A stretch of DNA of 19,434 bases, from NCBI GenBank assembly GCA_026770585.1, contig MU646573.1, positions 440,731-460,164 of the forward strand, read 5' to 3'. Both the position numbers and the translations under genes were made by a program. Positions 7,243 to 15,071 of the stretch are shown here, piece by piece. The number at the start of each line of letters is the position of its first letter. Position 1 is the stretch's first letter. The notes beneath the pieces were generated by a model that was not told the DNA's origin, did not search any database, and was given only the letters and a program-made list of their open reading frames with translations. This stretch comes from Baffinella frigidus. Taxonomy: Eukaryota; Cryptophyceae; Cryptomonadales; Baffinellaceae.

Positions 7243-8221
7243 CAACCCCGCTTTTCAAATACTCCTGTCTGCCAGCCTCAAGTGGAGAGACGAATCGAGC
7301 GTGTTGGCAAGAGAGAGAGAGACTTTGAATTGGCCAGAGCGAGAGACGTAAGTTACTACCAGCACGGCCACAGGGAGGTATTGTGAAACGTTGAAACACG
7401 ACCAGGATTCCTTTATCGCAACATTGCGACATGAATGATGTCAGAAGCCAAGATCGAGCGACCTAAGCACGTGTTCAAAAGCTGAGGCCGGAAACCCGGT
7501 CTTAAGCTTTTTTGTTTTAAAAGTCCATTCCCCTTAGGATTCAGGTGAAAGTTTTCCAAGCCCACCGCGATCGAGCGACCCAAGCACGTTTTCAAAAGCC
7601 GAGGCCGGAAATCCGGTCTAAGCTTTTTCATTTTAAACGTCCGTTTCCCTTAGGATGCAGGTGAAAGTTGTCCAAGTCCTTGAAAATTGTGTCACGTCCT
7701 CGCTCGGCAGCGGAACGGCGCGCTCGCCTTTCGAGGCGGGTTGGTGTACATGTACATGTATTAGTGGCACGTATGCTGTCCTACACACACATGCCTGCAC
7801 GCGTCCGCGCTTGCAAGCGAAATCGGAGAGTGGCGTCCGGCCTACAAGCCGCCAGCGTCGTTCTTGATGTCGGTGTTGATCGACACGCCTGCACACCAAC
7901 CACTCATCAATCAGTGGCCGAGTTCCTTATCCCCCGGATATCCGGGGGCTATGCGGTTAGAATCTACTGCAAATGGACAAGATTCGAGTTCAAATCGTTT
8001 AGATGGACTGTATCCGTGAAGCGCCCGGTGGCTGCTAAGTGGCACCACGCGCGTGCGACGTCAGCGCGCCATTGTGAGGATCACGGAATCGCGTGGGACA
8101 GGCCCGCCTCGGGAAAGCCATGGCCCACACGAGAACGCTGAGGGGGCCTATTTAAAACCGATGTGCTTTTAAAAGTCGGCATTTGTGTGGTAACTTTCCT
8201 TGATTGCGAGGTTGGAACACC
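7243..8221. other. Gene 1/gene 2 intergenic remainder
   Basis: Between the last MITE and the gene 2 stop I see no supportable gene. It holds a 117-bp tandem duplication (7452-7685), a perfect 18-base palindrome CCCCCGGATATCCGGGGG (7931-7948), and CAAATCGTTTAGATGGACTG at 7991-8010, which recurs in reverse at about 11603-11622. The 3' UTR of gene 2 (minus) should lie at its right end. A plus-strand frame starting at 7655 (MQVKVVQVLENC) arises at the second tandem copy and lacks support. Confidence 0.6.
7452..7685. repeat. 117-bp tandem duplication
   Basis: Two copies, 7452-7568 and 7569-7685, begin GATCGAGCGACC. Both include GCACG(T/G)TTTCAAAAGC, GAGGCCGGAAAYCCGGTCT, AAGCTTTTT and CCTTAGGATKCAGGTGAAAG. 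Neither copy has a conserved open frame. Confidence 0.9.
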
Positions 8222-8226
8222 CTATC
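8222..8226 (-). CDS. Gene 2 putative micro-exon with stop codon
   Basis: A polypyrimidine acceptor (GGTTTTTTTTTCAACAG on the minus strand, 8243-8227) precedes GATAG. Joined to the phase-1 donor of exon 8, this makes a split Gly codon followed at once by TAG, ending the protein ...ESKKSG. Alternatively, reading through the exon 8 donor gives ASPPPPPCT and a stop near 8556. Confidence 0.45.
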
Positions 8227-10029
8227 CTGTTGAAAAAAAAACCACATATGAATAGGATCCTCCAGCATTCTTGAGTGGGAAAGCCAAACGCCCCCCCCCC
8301 CTTCTTTCAGCGCGCGCAAGACACTTGCTGGGTGGCGGGGTTGTGTGAGTATCTAGCGTGTAGCGTTCAGAGGCTGGCACGCACCCGACTTGTTGCTCTC
8401 GAATTCGGCCTTGACAATGCGGGCGGAGCCAGCGGCCTAGGTCATAAGGCCCTACCGTAGGGCGTATGAGCCTACTGGGCACTTAAGGGATACCGGGCAG
8501 ATATATCTTGGAATACATCATCGGAACTGAGTGGTTATGAGCCCTGCATCGGAACTCAGGTGCAGGGTGGCGGGGGCGGGCTCGCACCCGACTTCTTGCT
8601 CTCGAACTCGGCCTTGACAATGTGGGCGCGGAAGGAGCCGGTGGCCTTGGCAAGGTCCTCCTTGTTCTTCTTCCAGCGCCCGTCCGTCGTCTGCGCGCCG
8701 AGCGCGACCACGCTGTTGCCCACCTTCACCACCTGTGTCCCGGGGGGGGAAACAGATTTGAATAAATTGTTCAAAACGACCGAGCCGAGCCAGGATGATA
8801 GGCGGGCGTCCCCCGGGTGGGTGCGTGCGATAGGCCCGCTTCACCACGCGCTTGCCCACCTTCACAACCTGTGCCCCCTGGTGCGCAAGGTGCTCAGTGC
8901 AGAGCGTCACGCGCACCAACTTCGCGGCGCAGGCCCGGAACATCACACGTGTGGCCTATCGTGCGATAGGCCTGGAAGAAGTCAGTCGTCTGCGCCCCGG
9001 GCGCCACCACGCTCGTGCCCACCTTCACCACCTGTGTCCCCCGAATCAAGTTAAATGGATGCCCATTGAACCCCGAATCCAATTTCTTGAATGCCCATAA
9101 AATCGCGAAATGTCGCGTGTTACAGAGCGGAATCCAGCCGAGCTCGTCACAAGGGGCGGGTGACGTTGTTCCCCCGGGTCTGGGCGTGTGCCACAGGGGC
9201 AGACGGCCCCAGAAACCCTCAGAACAGCTCAGGTGAGTTTGCAAGAGTGCCACAGGGGCGACGCCCCTTGAAACCCTCGCGCCGAACAGCTGCGGTGCGT
9301 TCGCAAGAGGCGTCATCCCTCAAGTGGCCAGTAGGCTCATACGCCCTACGGTAGGGCCCTAGGACCTGCCTAGGGCGAGTGAGGGTGAATATTCGCCGTA
9401 TGGTCACGCAAGGGACAACCAGGGAATCGCCCGCACGCTGCGCCTCGTCCCCCGCATCCGTCCGGACCTCTTGTGCGCAGCTTTGAGAACTCCCCTTTGT
9501 CCCTACGGGTTGACTACCGTAGGGTCGTATGGCATATCGCCTCAGGAGTAGCGTGAGGTGGCCCTTGGGACGGAGTTGCGTGAGCGGCAACACGCTACGC
9601 GGAAGGGCTGGACGGAATTCGAAAATTGCGGCCAGTTTGCACATTTGTACCACGCATCGACCACGCATCGATAACGTTTGGAAAACTTATCTTTGATTCC
9701 TGGGGCAAAAAAAACTTTTTGGGAGGTACAGGAAATCCGATAGCGGTTGGGGGATGATTCGATTCGGGCTTTTGGGGCAGAACGGGCGGGGCAGCGACCT
9801 TGGCGTATCCGTGGCGGCCGAGGGCGTTGCCGTTGACGAAGAGGTCGTACTTGTACTCGATGTCCATCGTCTGTCGTTGAGGGACGGGGGTTTCGGTTCA
9901 GATTTTTTCCAGATTCCAGGGAATGCGGATTCAGCGCCTCGATTCCATGCCCCCGCGCTGCCGGCGTTGCAGCGCCCTGCGAGAGAGCGAGCGAGCGAGA
10001 ACGAGAGCGAGAGCGAGAGCGAGAGCGAG

Positions 10030-10089
<60 letters not shown>

Positions 10090-13000
10090 GGAGAGAGAGT
10101 GTGTGTGTGTCGCCGCTTGCCGGCCAAACGCCGGCTGTCGGGACCAGGCTGGTGTCGTGACCGCCCACATCATCCCCAAACACCAAAACAGCGGGCATGG
10201 AGACGTTGCTCGTTGTTCTGCGTTTTTTCTATTTGTGCCCGCGCTGAGCGCCAGCGTTCCTGTCACTGTCGCCCCTAGGTGGCGTCTAAACCCTACACCC
10301 CAACGCCATTCATGGCGCCGGGCGCAGTGATGGTGCGGTGGCGTCGGCGCTGTATCCGTGAAGGTGTGTGGGTTGGTTTCGGGTCTAGGTGCAGGTGTGT
10401 GTGTTGGTGTGTGTTGGTTTAGGGTTGATGTTTCAGTGCAGGCGTGCGGATTGGTATCGGGTTGCGGTTTTCGCAGGCGACAGTGACAGGAACACTGGCG
10501 CTCAGCGCCAGTGCACAAATATACAAATATAAAAAACGCAGGGTATCGCGTTGAGGTTTTAGCACCTCCTGACCGTCGATCGGCTCCACCTTGGTCTTCT
10601 TGATGAGCTTGAAGCCCTGCTGTTGCGACTGCGAGATCTGCTGCAACAGCATGTCCTCGTAGAACTTCACGTCGTAGGTCTCCAGCTGCCCACACAGGTT
10701 TCGAGCACGGATACACACGGTTACGAGCCTCAGGCGTCCCAGCCGCCAGGGCAAAGGGAACTGAATAGGACGGTCGGAGTTGGAGCCATTTGTCAACAAT
10801 CGTGAACCCTACAGCAGGCGACTCGCTGGTTTTCACCCACCACCCCAAAAGCACTCGCCCCCACCTTTGCTCGGACAACGAGGGGTTGGGCGTCAGCTCC
10901 CGATGGGAGCTGAAGGCACTACATACCCGATCCATTTGCCCCCTCGCTATCCGAGCAAGACCCTCCGCAGTGCCCCGCTGCTAGCATCACCCACCGCTCG
11001 AGTCGCCCCTGCGCGCCACTCATGTACACATATTCCAGAACATTCCAGAGAGTTTGACACCCAACATCATAAACCATGAACCAAAGGGATCACACCTGGC
11101 CTCGGCGCTGAGTATCGGCAAAACACTCTCGCATCTAACGATGTCTCTCGAGTTGGAATGCCTGCGGATAGCTGCGTGTGTCACCCGGACCTACAAATCA
11201 GCTGTTTCATCGTTTACCAGATTTTTTATCGTTTCGGAAACGAAGGTGGGCGGATAGCTGCGTTTTCTACCCGGACCTACACATCAGCTGTTGCATCGTT
11301 CACACCTGTTTCCATCCTTTGGGATATGGGAAGGGGGCCGGGCGGCGGATACCGGTGTGGACGCATCCTTGAGGTTCTTGGCGGTGACGACCAGGGAGTC
11401 GCCCTTGACGTAGTTCCCGGCGGAGACCGTCCCGCTCTCGCCGTTGGCCGTCAGAGTCGGCAGCGACACGATCCACCCCCTGTGTCGTCAGCGTTTCGTC
11501 AGCATTTCGTTTCAGAGTCGGCAGCGACACCATCCACCCCCTGCCGAGCGTTTCGTGAGCATTTCGTGCCGTGTCACGACCACTTAGCAGCCACCACAGA
11601 TACAGTCCATCTAAACGATTTGTACTAGAACCTGATGATCCATTGCCCTGGAACCTAACCAGGATTTCACGTTGAATGCAAGGTGAAAAGGTCCTCGCTG
11701 CCAAGTTGTAGGTGACGCATCTGCGTCGTTCCACCACCTTGGCGTGCTCCTCCATCTTTCGCTGCAAAGCTATGTCGCAGCATGCCTTCGAAAGCGTGGC
11801 ACGCCACACACTGCAAAACCACACACTGCCACTCGCCCGGGCTGTCCGCTCCTAAACCCTAAGCCCTGCGCCCTGAGCACTGAGAGCTAAAAACCATCCG
11901 AAACTTGACGCCCCAATCCTTAATCTCTCAACGCCAACGTCCAAACCTCCAACCCCAATCCCCCGGCCCTCTATCTGAACCACTCAACCACAACCCCCCC
12001 ATCCCCTAAACTCCTGACTCCTCGCAGCGGGTAAGCAGACCCACCCGTGGTACAGGGGTACCTCGCTCATAAGAAACTGCCCCCCCATGAGACCACCATA
12101 GGTCCCTGGGCATAGGCCTACTGTAGGGTCCTATGGGGAGGCGGTTTCTTATGCGCGAGGTACCCCTGTAGTTTAAGAGGATAAGCAGACGCGCCCCCTC
12201 CTTGAGGCAGCCCTATCCCTACATCCTCAACTCCAACGTCGAATCTCTACGCCTCAATGTTCCAACCGCCGACGCGAACCCGTGCGACGCTTTGAAGTAA
12301 TGGACGTCTTGCGGCTTTGAACTCATCAACCTCTTGAAATAATCAACCCCCCTTCACGCCGTGAGGGGCTTGGAACAATTCAAATCAGCGGCGGGGAGCA
12401 TCCGCAACTGGGGTAGTTGATGAGGATGATCAGGCGCACATAGACCCCCTGAGGTCCTAGGCAGGTCAACCCTACCGTAGGGCGTATGAGCCTACCCGCC
12501 ATTGAATGGATACCCTGGGCAAGGATCCTTACCCGGGGTAGTTGAAGAGGATGAGCAGGCGTTCGCCAACTCTCAGGCCGCCCTCGGTCACGATCGAGCC
12601 GATCGAGTCGATCATCTTGGAGTGATAGACTCAGGGTTGGTTGGCTCAACGGATTGTTGGGAGGCGACACGCGAGAGCAGAAAGATGCTCTAGAGAGTCA
12701 CCTACCCAGAGTCATACATCACCGTGTATACAACGAATACGAAGATAACCCCCAGCGGGGGGCAAGGATCCGCACCCGGGGTAGTTGAAGAGGATGAGCA
12801 GGCGCTCGCCCACCTTCAGGCCGCCCTCGGTCACGATCGAGCCGATCGAGTCGATGATCTTCGACCCGTCCACGTTCGCCCCAACCTGAATTCATCCCAC
12901 CACATGTTAGATTTCGCTCTACAGGGGTACCTCGCTCATAAGAAACGCCCCCCCCCCTAGGACCACCTTAGGGCCCTAGGCATAGGCTTACTGTAGGGTC

Positions 13001-14697
13001 CTAGAGGGGGACACTTTCTTACCCCTGTAACAGGTGGGGGAAAGCATCCGCACCCGGGATCAAGTGGTTGATGCCGATATTCATCTCTCACACTTGTGCG
13101 GCCTTGGTGATGTGTGCAACTCAACTCCACACTGACCCCGACACCCGCCACCCGTCGCCATCCTGATTTTATCCCGTCGCCTGATAGATTTCGCGACTGG
13201 TCCATCTGTACACCCTGACAGTGCTAAACGGCTCCATCGCCAAGCCAAATCTGAGATATAATGTATCAGGTGACGGTACTAGATCAGTGGCGCGGTTCCT
13301 CTATCGCATCACACGTCTCTCGACGCTTCCCAGCTACCGTAAGCCCTCAGAACTCAACTGTGTCGCCTCGTTTCGATGGTCGGGTACTATCCCTTAAGTG
13401 ACCAACGGTTGAATAATCGCCCGTGGAAGCCCTAGGCAGGTCCTAGGGCCCTACGGTAGGGCGTATGCGCCTACTGGTCACTTAAGGGATACCCACGTCC
13501 CCTGTTGCCCAGACACAAATAAACCCCAAAAATATGTGCAGAGCCCATTTGGAACTCTCGAGAAAACGTCGATGGGCACACTCGCCATGTTTAGGTTGGA
13601 CGACTTAATTACAGCCTTCCGTACCGCCCTACTGAATCACAGACGGTAGCACCTTACGCAATGCCGGAATTGGGTAGACGACGGAATTAGGTCGTCCATC
13701 CTTAATACAGAAACAACGGTTCTTAAAAATTAATGTCAGCTGTGAAAGTGCCGTTGAAGAAGGGTGCAGACCTGGCCACCGACGGCCTGGATGAGGGGCT
13801 TGAAGCCGCCGGGAACTTCATTGATCTGCAAACGGCGAGGGGAAGTTCAGCGACATCCTTTTCGCAGGGTTTTCGTCATTCACAGGGCTTGCTCGCGATC
13901 TGCAAGGCAGGTTTCGAGTTGAGTCTAGGACAAAAAAAACCAACATAAGGACCGAACCCTGGGATTCCTAGCGTTTTTGTGGGCAAGTGGTCTTAAGTTG
14001 ACAAATTTTGTCAGACTCAACTCGAGGCCGGCGTGGGGAAGATGAGCGACCCTCGCTCGACATTCCCAGGGTTTTCTCGTGAGCACGCTGGGCGCCCCCG
14101 CACGCATGGACCAACACGCCAAAGGAAGAGATGTTACTGCTGCGGCATTCACGGGAGGGGGGGGGCTCCTGCGGCCCCCGATTGTGAACCCTGGAATCAG
14201 GAAGCATCCTGATGATGCAGGGTGAGCTGAATACCAAGTGACCTCACGCCAACCGGTAAGCTGGGGGGCTCACCGCCTTGAGACCGTATGCGGTCAGCTG
14301 CGCGTTGACCTCGTTCACGTTGGCACCATACCCGAAAGCCAGGCCCGCGGCGTCGACAGAGCGTCCTGCGATTACATGACTGGTTCAGACCACCAAACTT
14401 TGCCCAACCCTGAGTCAACCCGGGCCCTTGGAGAAAATCGTGCACCAAAACCCTGCCGAGTGAAATCGGCGAGACCGCACCGGGGATGAGGGTAGCAAGG
14501 CCGGCGGCGAAGGCAGTGCCGATCGCCTCGCGGCGAGAGGCCTGTCCCTGCTCCTGCATCACGACCGCCTGCTTGCTGGCGGCGCACACGGCGCGGGAGC
14601 TGCCGGAGGCGCGGAGGCACGGGGCGGCGCTCGGCATGAACGCTCCCACACCCTGCGCCGCTCCCACCAGGAGGACTGCTGCGACGGAAGTACGCAT
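8222..14697 (-). CDS. Gene 2: PsbP-family thylakoid lumen protein (9 exons)
   Basis: Minus-strand gene of 313 codons. Exons in order: 14697-14481, 14365-14274, 13825-13772, 12885-12776, 11479-11353, 10685-10566, 9870-9799, 8732-8588 and 8226-8222. All borders are GT/AG and all phases agree. Residues 1-19 form a signal peptide ending GVGA before F20. Residues 20-50 form the transit region. RR at 55-56 plus TAFAAGLATLIPG is a Tat-type lumenal signal. The mature part reads as a PsbP/Mog1-like fold: FNYP..W (154-160), the TANGESGTVSAGNYVKGDS loop (168-186), IEYKYDL, RHGYAK, QTTDGRW (W284), then a final helix ending SFR (297-299). These follow the C-terminal pattern of plant PsbP (KxYY...R..D.RW.K...SF). 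PsbP proteins stabilise the oxygen-evolving complex on the lumen side of photosystem II. Whether this is PsbP itself or a PsbP-like paralogue is unresolved. Confidence 0.75.
8385..8428 (-). repeat. Echo of gene 2 exon 8 3' edge
   Basis: The minus strand reads ATTGTCAAGGCCGAATTCGA, then GAGCAACAAGTCGG|GTGCGTGCC, near-identical to the end of exon 8 and its donor. It lies downstream in the same intron and keeps an intact GT. One codon differs (AAG to AAC). Confidence 0.88.
8425..8492. repeat. Family B palindrome, left-truncated
   Basis: GGCCCTACCGTAGGGCGTAT, then GAGCCTACTGGGCACTTAAG GGATA, shares its right end with the element at 13388-13491. The left inverted repeat is missing; the break falls at the exon 8 echo. 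Confidence 0.75.
8588..8732 (-). CDS. Gene 2 exon 8: PsbP C-terminal region
   Basis: Acceptor GGACACAG|GTGGTG at 8733/8732; donor AAGTCGG|GTGCGA at 8588/8587, phase 1. It has 48 codons plus one base. It contains VVKVGNSVVALGAQTTDGRW, the KKNKEDLAKATGSF helix, then basic AHIVKAEFESKKSG. The D.RW.K and SF signature is the strongest family evidence. The 5' edge is echoed at 8868 and 9031, and the 3' edge at about 8385-8428. Confidence 0.83.
8780..9035 (-). repeat. Echoes of gene 2 exon 8 5' edge
   Basis: Two copies of acceptor plus exon start lie upstream in the gene sense. One begins at 8868 (GGCACAG|GTTGTGAAGGTGGG) and one at 9031 (GACACAG|GTGGTGAAGGTGGG). The second extends about 50 bases into exon text, including GGCGCAGACGACTGAC. 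Both join the tail AGGCCTATCGCACG. Spacings from the true exon are 136 and 163 bases. Confidence 0.88.
9180..9300. repeat. Imperfect direct repeat GTGCCACAGGGGC(A)GACG
   Basis: GTGCCACAGGGGCAGACGGCCCCAGAAACCCTC (9188-9220) recurs as GTGCCACAGGGGCGACGCCCCTTGAAACCCTC (9248-9279). Each is followed by GAACAGCT. It is intronic in gene 2, with no exon evidence. Confidence 0.7.
9315..9414. mobile_element. Family B palindromic MITE, copy 2
   Basis: Ends TCCCTCAAGTGGCCA and TGGTCACGCAAGGGA are near-complementary. The interior GTAGGCTCATACGCCCTACG and CCCTAGGACCTGCCTAGG is the reverse orientation of 13388-13491. It lies in the gene 2 intron between exons 7 and 8. Confidence 0.8.
9799..9870 (-). CDS. 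Gene 2 exon 7
   Basis: Acceptor ACGACAG|ACGATG at 9871/9870; donor GCCAAG|GTCGCT at 9799/9798. It has 24 codons, starting TMDIEYKYDL and ending GRHGYAK. The pattern of a paired Tyr strand followed by GRH matches the two-strand region of PsbP (KPYYYLSVLTR...GGKHQ). Confidence 0.82.
9981..10110. repeat. GAGCGA and (GT)27 microsatellites
   Basis: GAGAGC/GAGCGA repeats (about 9981-10032) are followed by an uninterrupted run of 27 GT dinucleotides (10033-10086) and a short GTGTGTGT relapse to 10110. They lie in the gene 2 intron between exons 6 and 7. The long open frames across them are low-complexity artefacts. Confidence 0.97.
10218..10541. mobile_element. Inverted-repeat element, 324 bp
   Basis: The left arm CTGCGTTTTTTCTATTTGTG...CGCTGAGCGCCAGCGTTCCTGTCACTGTCGCC (10218-10272) is complementary to the right arm (10476-10541), which also holds the small palindrome CTGGCGCTCAGCGCCAG. 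Between the arms are GTGTGTTGGT-type repeats. A foldback insertion in the gene 2 intron between exons 6 and 7. Confidence 0.8.
10566..10685 (-). CDS. Gene 2 exon 6
   Basis: Acceptor TGGGCAG|CTGGAG at 10686/10685; donor CAGGAG|GTGCTA at 10566/10565. It has 40 codons, beginning LETYDVKFYEDMLLQQISQS and ending KKTKVEPIDGQE. This Gln-rich helix corresponds to the PsbP segment in which the YG...FLSQVDYLL-type helix lies. Confidence 0.82.
11164..11335. repeat. 86-bp tandem duplication
   Basis: Two copies with period 86 (11164 and 11250) share GCGGATAGCTGCGT, ACCCGGACCTACA, ATCAGCTGTT and CATCGTT. They lie in the gene 2 intron next to the exon 5 donor. No exon edge is recognised in the unit. Confidence 0.85.
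11353..11479 (-). CDS. Gene 2 exon 5
   Basis: Acceptor GACACAG|GGGG at 11480/11479, with the first G completing a split Gly codon; donor ACACCG|GTATCC at 11353/11352. It encodes GWIVSLPTLTANGESGTVSA then GNYVKGDSLVVTAKNLKDAS and TP. The donor was chosen because it gives phase 0 to match exon 6; an earlier GT at GATGC|GTCC would break the frame. Confidence 0.78.
11480..11575 (-). repeat. Echo of gene 2 exon 5 5' edge
   Basis: The exon 5 start (forward CAGAGTCGGCAGCGACACGA, then TCCACCCCCTG) recurs 61 bases upstream in gene sense, with its acceptor changed from GACACAG to CGGCAG (minus strand, border at 11541/11540). The intervening GCGTTTCGTCAGCATTTCGT is also repeated. Confidence 0.9.
11597..11622 (-). 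repeat. Short dispersed repeat CAAATCGTTTAGATGGACTG
   Basis: The reverse complement of 7991-8016, matching over about 26 bases. The CGTTTAGATGGA core also starts the dispersed repeats at 2320 and 5831. It is probably a remnant of one repeat family. Confidence 0.7.
12051..12170. mobile_element. Family C palindromic MITE, copy 6
   Basis: TA at 12051-12052 and 12169-12170. The ends are CAGGGGTACCTCGCTCATAA and TTATGCGCGAGGTACCCCTG, and the interior GGGCATAGGCCTACTGTAGG is close to copy 3. It lies in the gene 2 intron between exons 4 and 5. Confidence 0.93.
12393..12520. repeat. Degraded exon 4 echo joined to family B palindrome
   Basis: 12393-12440 is a decayed copy of the 3' edge of exon 4 (minus strand CATCCTCATCAACTACCCCA, border GT-like but altered). 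It runs into GTCCTAGGCAGGTCAACCCT ACCGTAGGGCGTATGAGCCT, a family B interior with a diverged right end (12441-12515). Confidence 0.75.
12533..12618 (-). repeat. Near-intact copy of gene 2 exon 4 (possible alternative exon)
   Basis: This 86-base copy of the 3' part of exon 4 has about five differences, giving only I-to-M and K-to-R replacements plus two silent changes. It has no stop. Its donor, CCCCGG|GTAAGG (12533/12532), matches the usual consensus better than that of the original (GTGCGG). An AG at 12617-12616 would make an 83-base exon entering in phase 0 and leaving in phase 2, exactly like exon 4. It lies in the downstream intron, so it may be an unused duplicate or a real alternative exon. 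Confidence 0.85.
12776..12885 (-). CDS. Gene 2 exon 4
   Basis: Acceptor AATTCAG|GTTGGG at 12886/12885; donor TACCCCGG|GTGCGG at 12776/12775, phase 2 out. It encodes VGANVDGSKIIDSIGSIVTE then GGLKVGERLLILFNYP. The terminal FNYP is a conserved strand in algal PsbP-like proteins. Three echoes of its 3' edge lie nearby (12533-12618, about 12393-12440 and about 13036-13052). Confidence 0.8.
12920..13029. mobile_element. Family C palindromic MITE, copy 7 (right end shortened)
   Basis: TA-flanked; the left end is intact (CAGGGGTACCTCGCTCATAA). The right end reads TTTCTTACCCCTGTA, with the ATGAGCGAGG segment lost. It lies 34 bases upstream (gene sense) of the exon 4 acceptor, so it may hold the branch-point region. 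Confidence 0.9.
13388..13491. mobile_element. Family B palindromic MITE, copy 1 (intact)
   Basis: TA-flanked (13388-13389 and 13490-13491), with perfect 15-base ends TCCCTTAAGTGACCA / TGGTCACTTAAGGGA. The interior is CCCTAGGCAGGTCCTAGGGC then CCTACGGTAGGGCGTATGCG. It is the best-preserved member of its family and lies in the gene 2 intron between exons 3 and 4. Confidence 0.9.
13597..13698. mobile_element. Short inverted-repeat element, 102 bp
   Basis: Arms TGGACGACTTAATT (13597-13610) and AATTAGGTCGTCCA (13685-13698) pair with one mismatch. The interior has CCGCCCTACTG and CAGACGGTAG. No clear target duplication is seen. It lies in the intron next to gene 2 exon 3. Confidence 0.65.
13772..13825 (-). 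CDS. Gene 2 exon 3
   Basis: Acceptor TTTGCAG|ATCAAT at 13826/13825; donor GGCCAG|GTCTGC at 13772/13771. It has 18 codons, INEVPGGFKPLIQAVGGQ, phase 0 on both sides. The PGGFKPLI stretch resembles the N-terminal strand (DGFKLLIP-type) of PsbP domains. Confidence 0.75.
14274..14365 (-). CDS. Gene 2 exon 2
   Basis: Acceptor ATCGCAG|GACGC ending 14366; donor AAGGCG|GTGAGC at 14274/14273, phase 0 out. It encodes RSVDAAGLAFGYGANVNEVN followed by AQLTAYGLKA, the start of the mature lumenal protein. The first two bases complete a Gly codon split with exon 1. Confidence 0.8.
14481..14697 (-). CDS. Gene 2 exon 1: bipartite plastid leader
   Basis: ATG at 14697. Donor ATCCCCG|GTGCGG at 14481/14480, phase 1. 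It encodes 72 codons plus one base. MRTSVAAVLLVGAAQGVGA is a signal peptide, with Phe at the predicted +1 position as in complex red plastids. A Ser/Ala/Arg-rich transit peptide follows, then SRREAIG with a hydrophobic stretch for lumen import. This exon gives the best clue to the organism type. Confidence 0.85.
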
Positions 14698-14846
14698 CTT
14701 CGCTAGGATTCTTGGTGACTTGGTCCTTAAGCCAAAACACGTCTAATGTTAACAGGGTTGACATTGGGGAACGGGCCCGCCTCGGGCCGTTGAGAAATCA
14801 AAAGTCAACAACTTTAGGGTGTGATTTTGAACTGAAGGGGGAGGGG
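14698..14846. promoter_or_regulatory. Divergent promoter between genes 2 and 3
   Basis: 149 bases separate the gene 2 ATG (minus) from the preferred gene 3 ATG (plus). It is less GC-rich than its surroundings and contains a near-palindrome AACGGGCCCGCCTCGGGCCG (14770-14789). No convincing TATA box is seen. The compact head-to-head layout suggests shared regulation, by inference only. Confidence 0.55.
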
Positions 14847-15071
14847 ATGAGCGCTGTCCGCGGCGCCTCCGCCAGCCACGCCAGGTCGTCGTCGACGCGG
14901 AGCAAGGCACCCGCGTGGGCTGCCGTCGGGACGCCTTTTCCCCCGCGGCACGCTGAGCAAAAAGCTTCGCACCGCGCACCTTTTTCCAACTCCTCTGCGG
15001 ACAGGGAAGCAGACACCATTGGCCGGCGGGCCGGCGCGAGCGCTGCAGGGGGGGCGCATGAACCTTCAACA
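14847..15071 (+). CDS. Gene 3 exon 1
   Basis: 75 codons from ATG 14847 to donor TCAACA|GTGAGC at 15071/15072. It is low-complexity, rich in Ser, Ala and Arg, with no signal peptide. The same stretch is also open on the minus strand, so the strand is chosen by the donor and by phase agreement with exon 2. Confidence 0.55.

Noticed and set aside
7655-7867. Possible small plus-strand gene starting MQVKVVQVLENC
   Set aside because: It begins at the border of a 117-bp tandem repeat, has no family signal and no convincing donor, and its codon pattern is not better than the opposite strand.
9931-10935. A 334-codon minus frame, the longest in the window
   Set aside because: It crosses the (GT)27 and GAGCGA microsatellites and an inverted-repeat element in the wrong frame for gene 2 exon 6. 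It is low complexity with no family pattern.
14712-14846. Earlier in-frame ATG for gene 3 at 14712
   Set aside because: It would place the start only 14 bases from the opposite gene's ATG. The region is AT-richer and promoter-like, so 14847 is preferred; not excluded.
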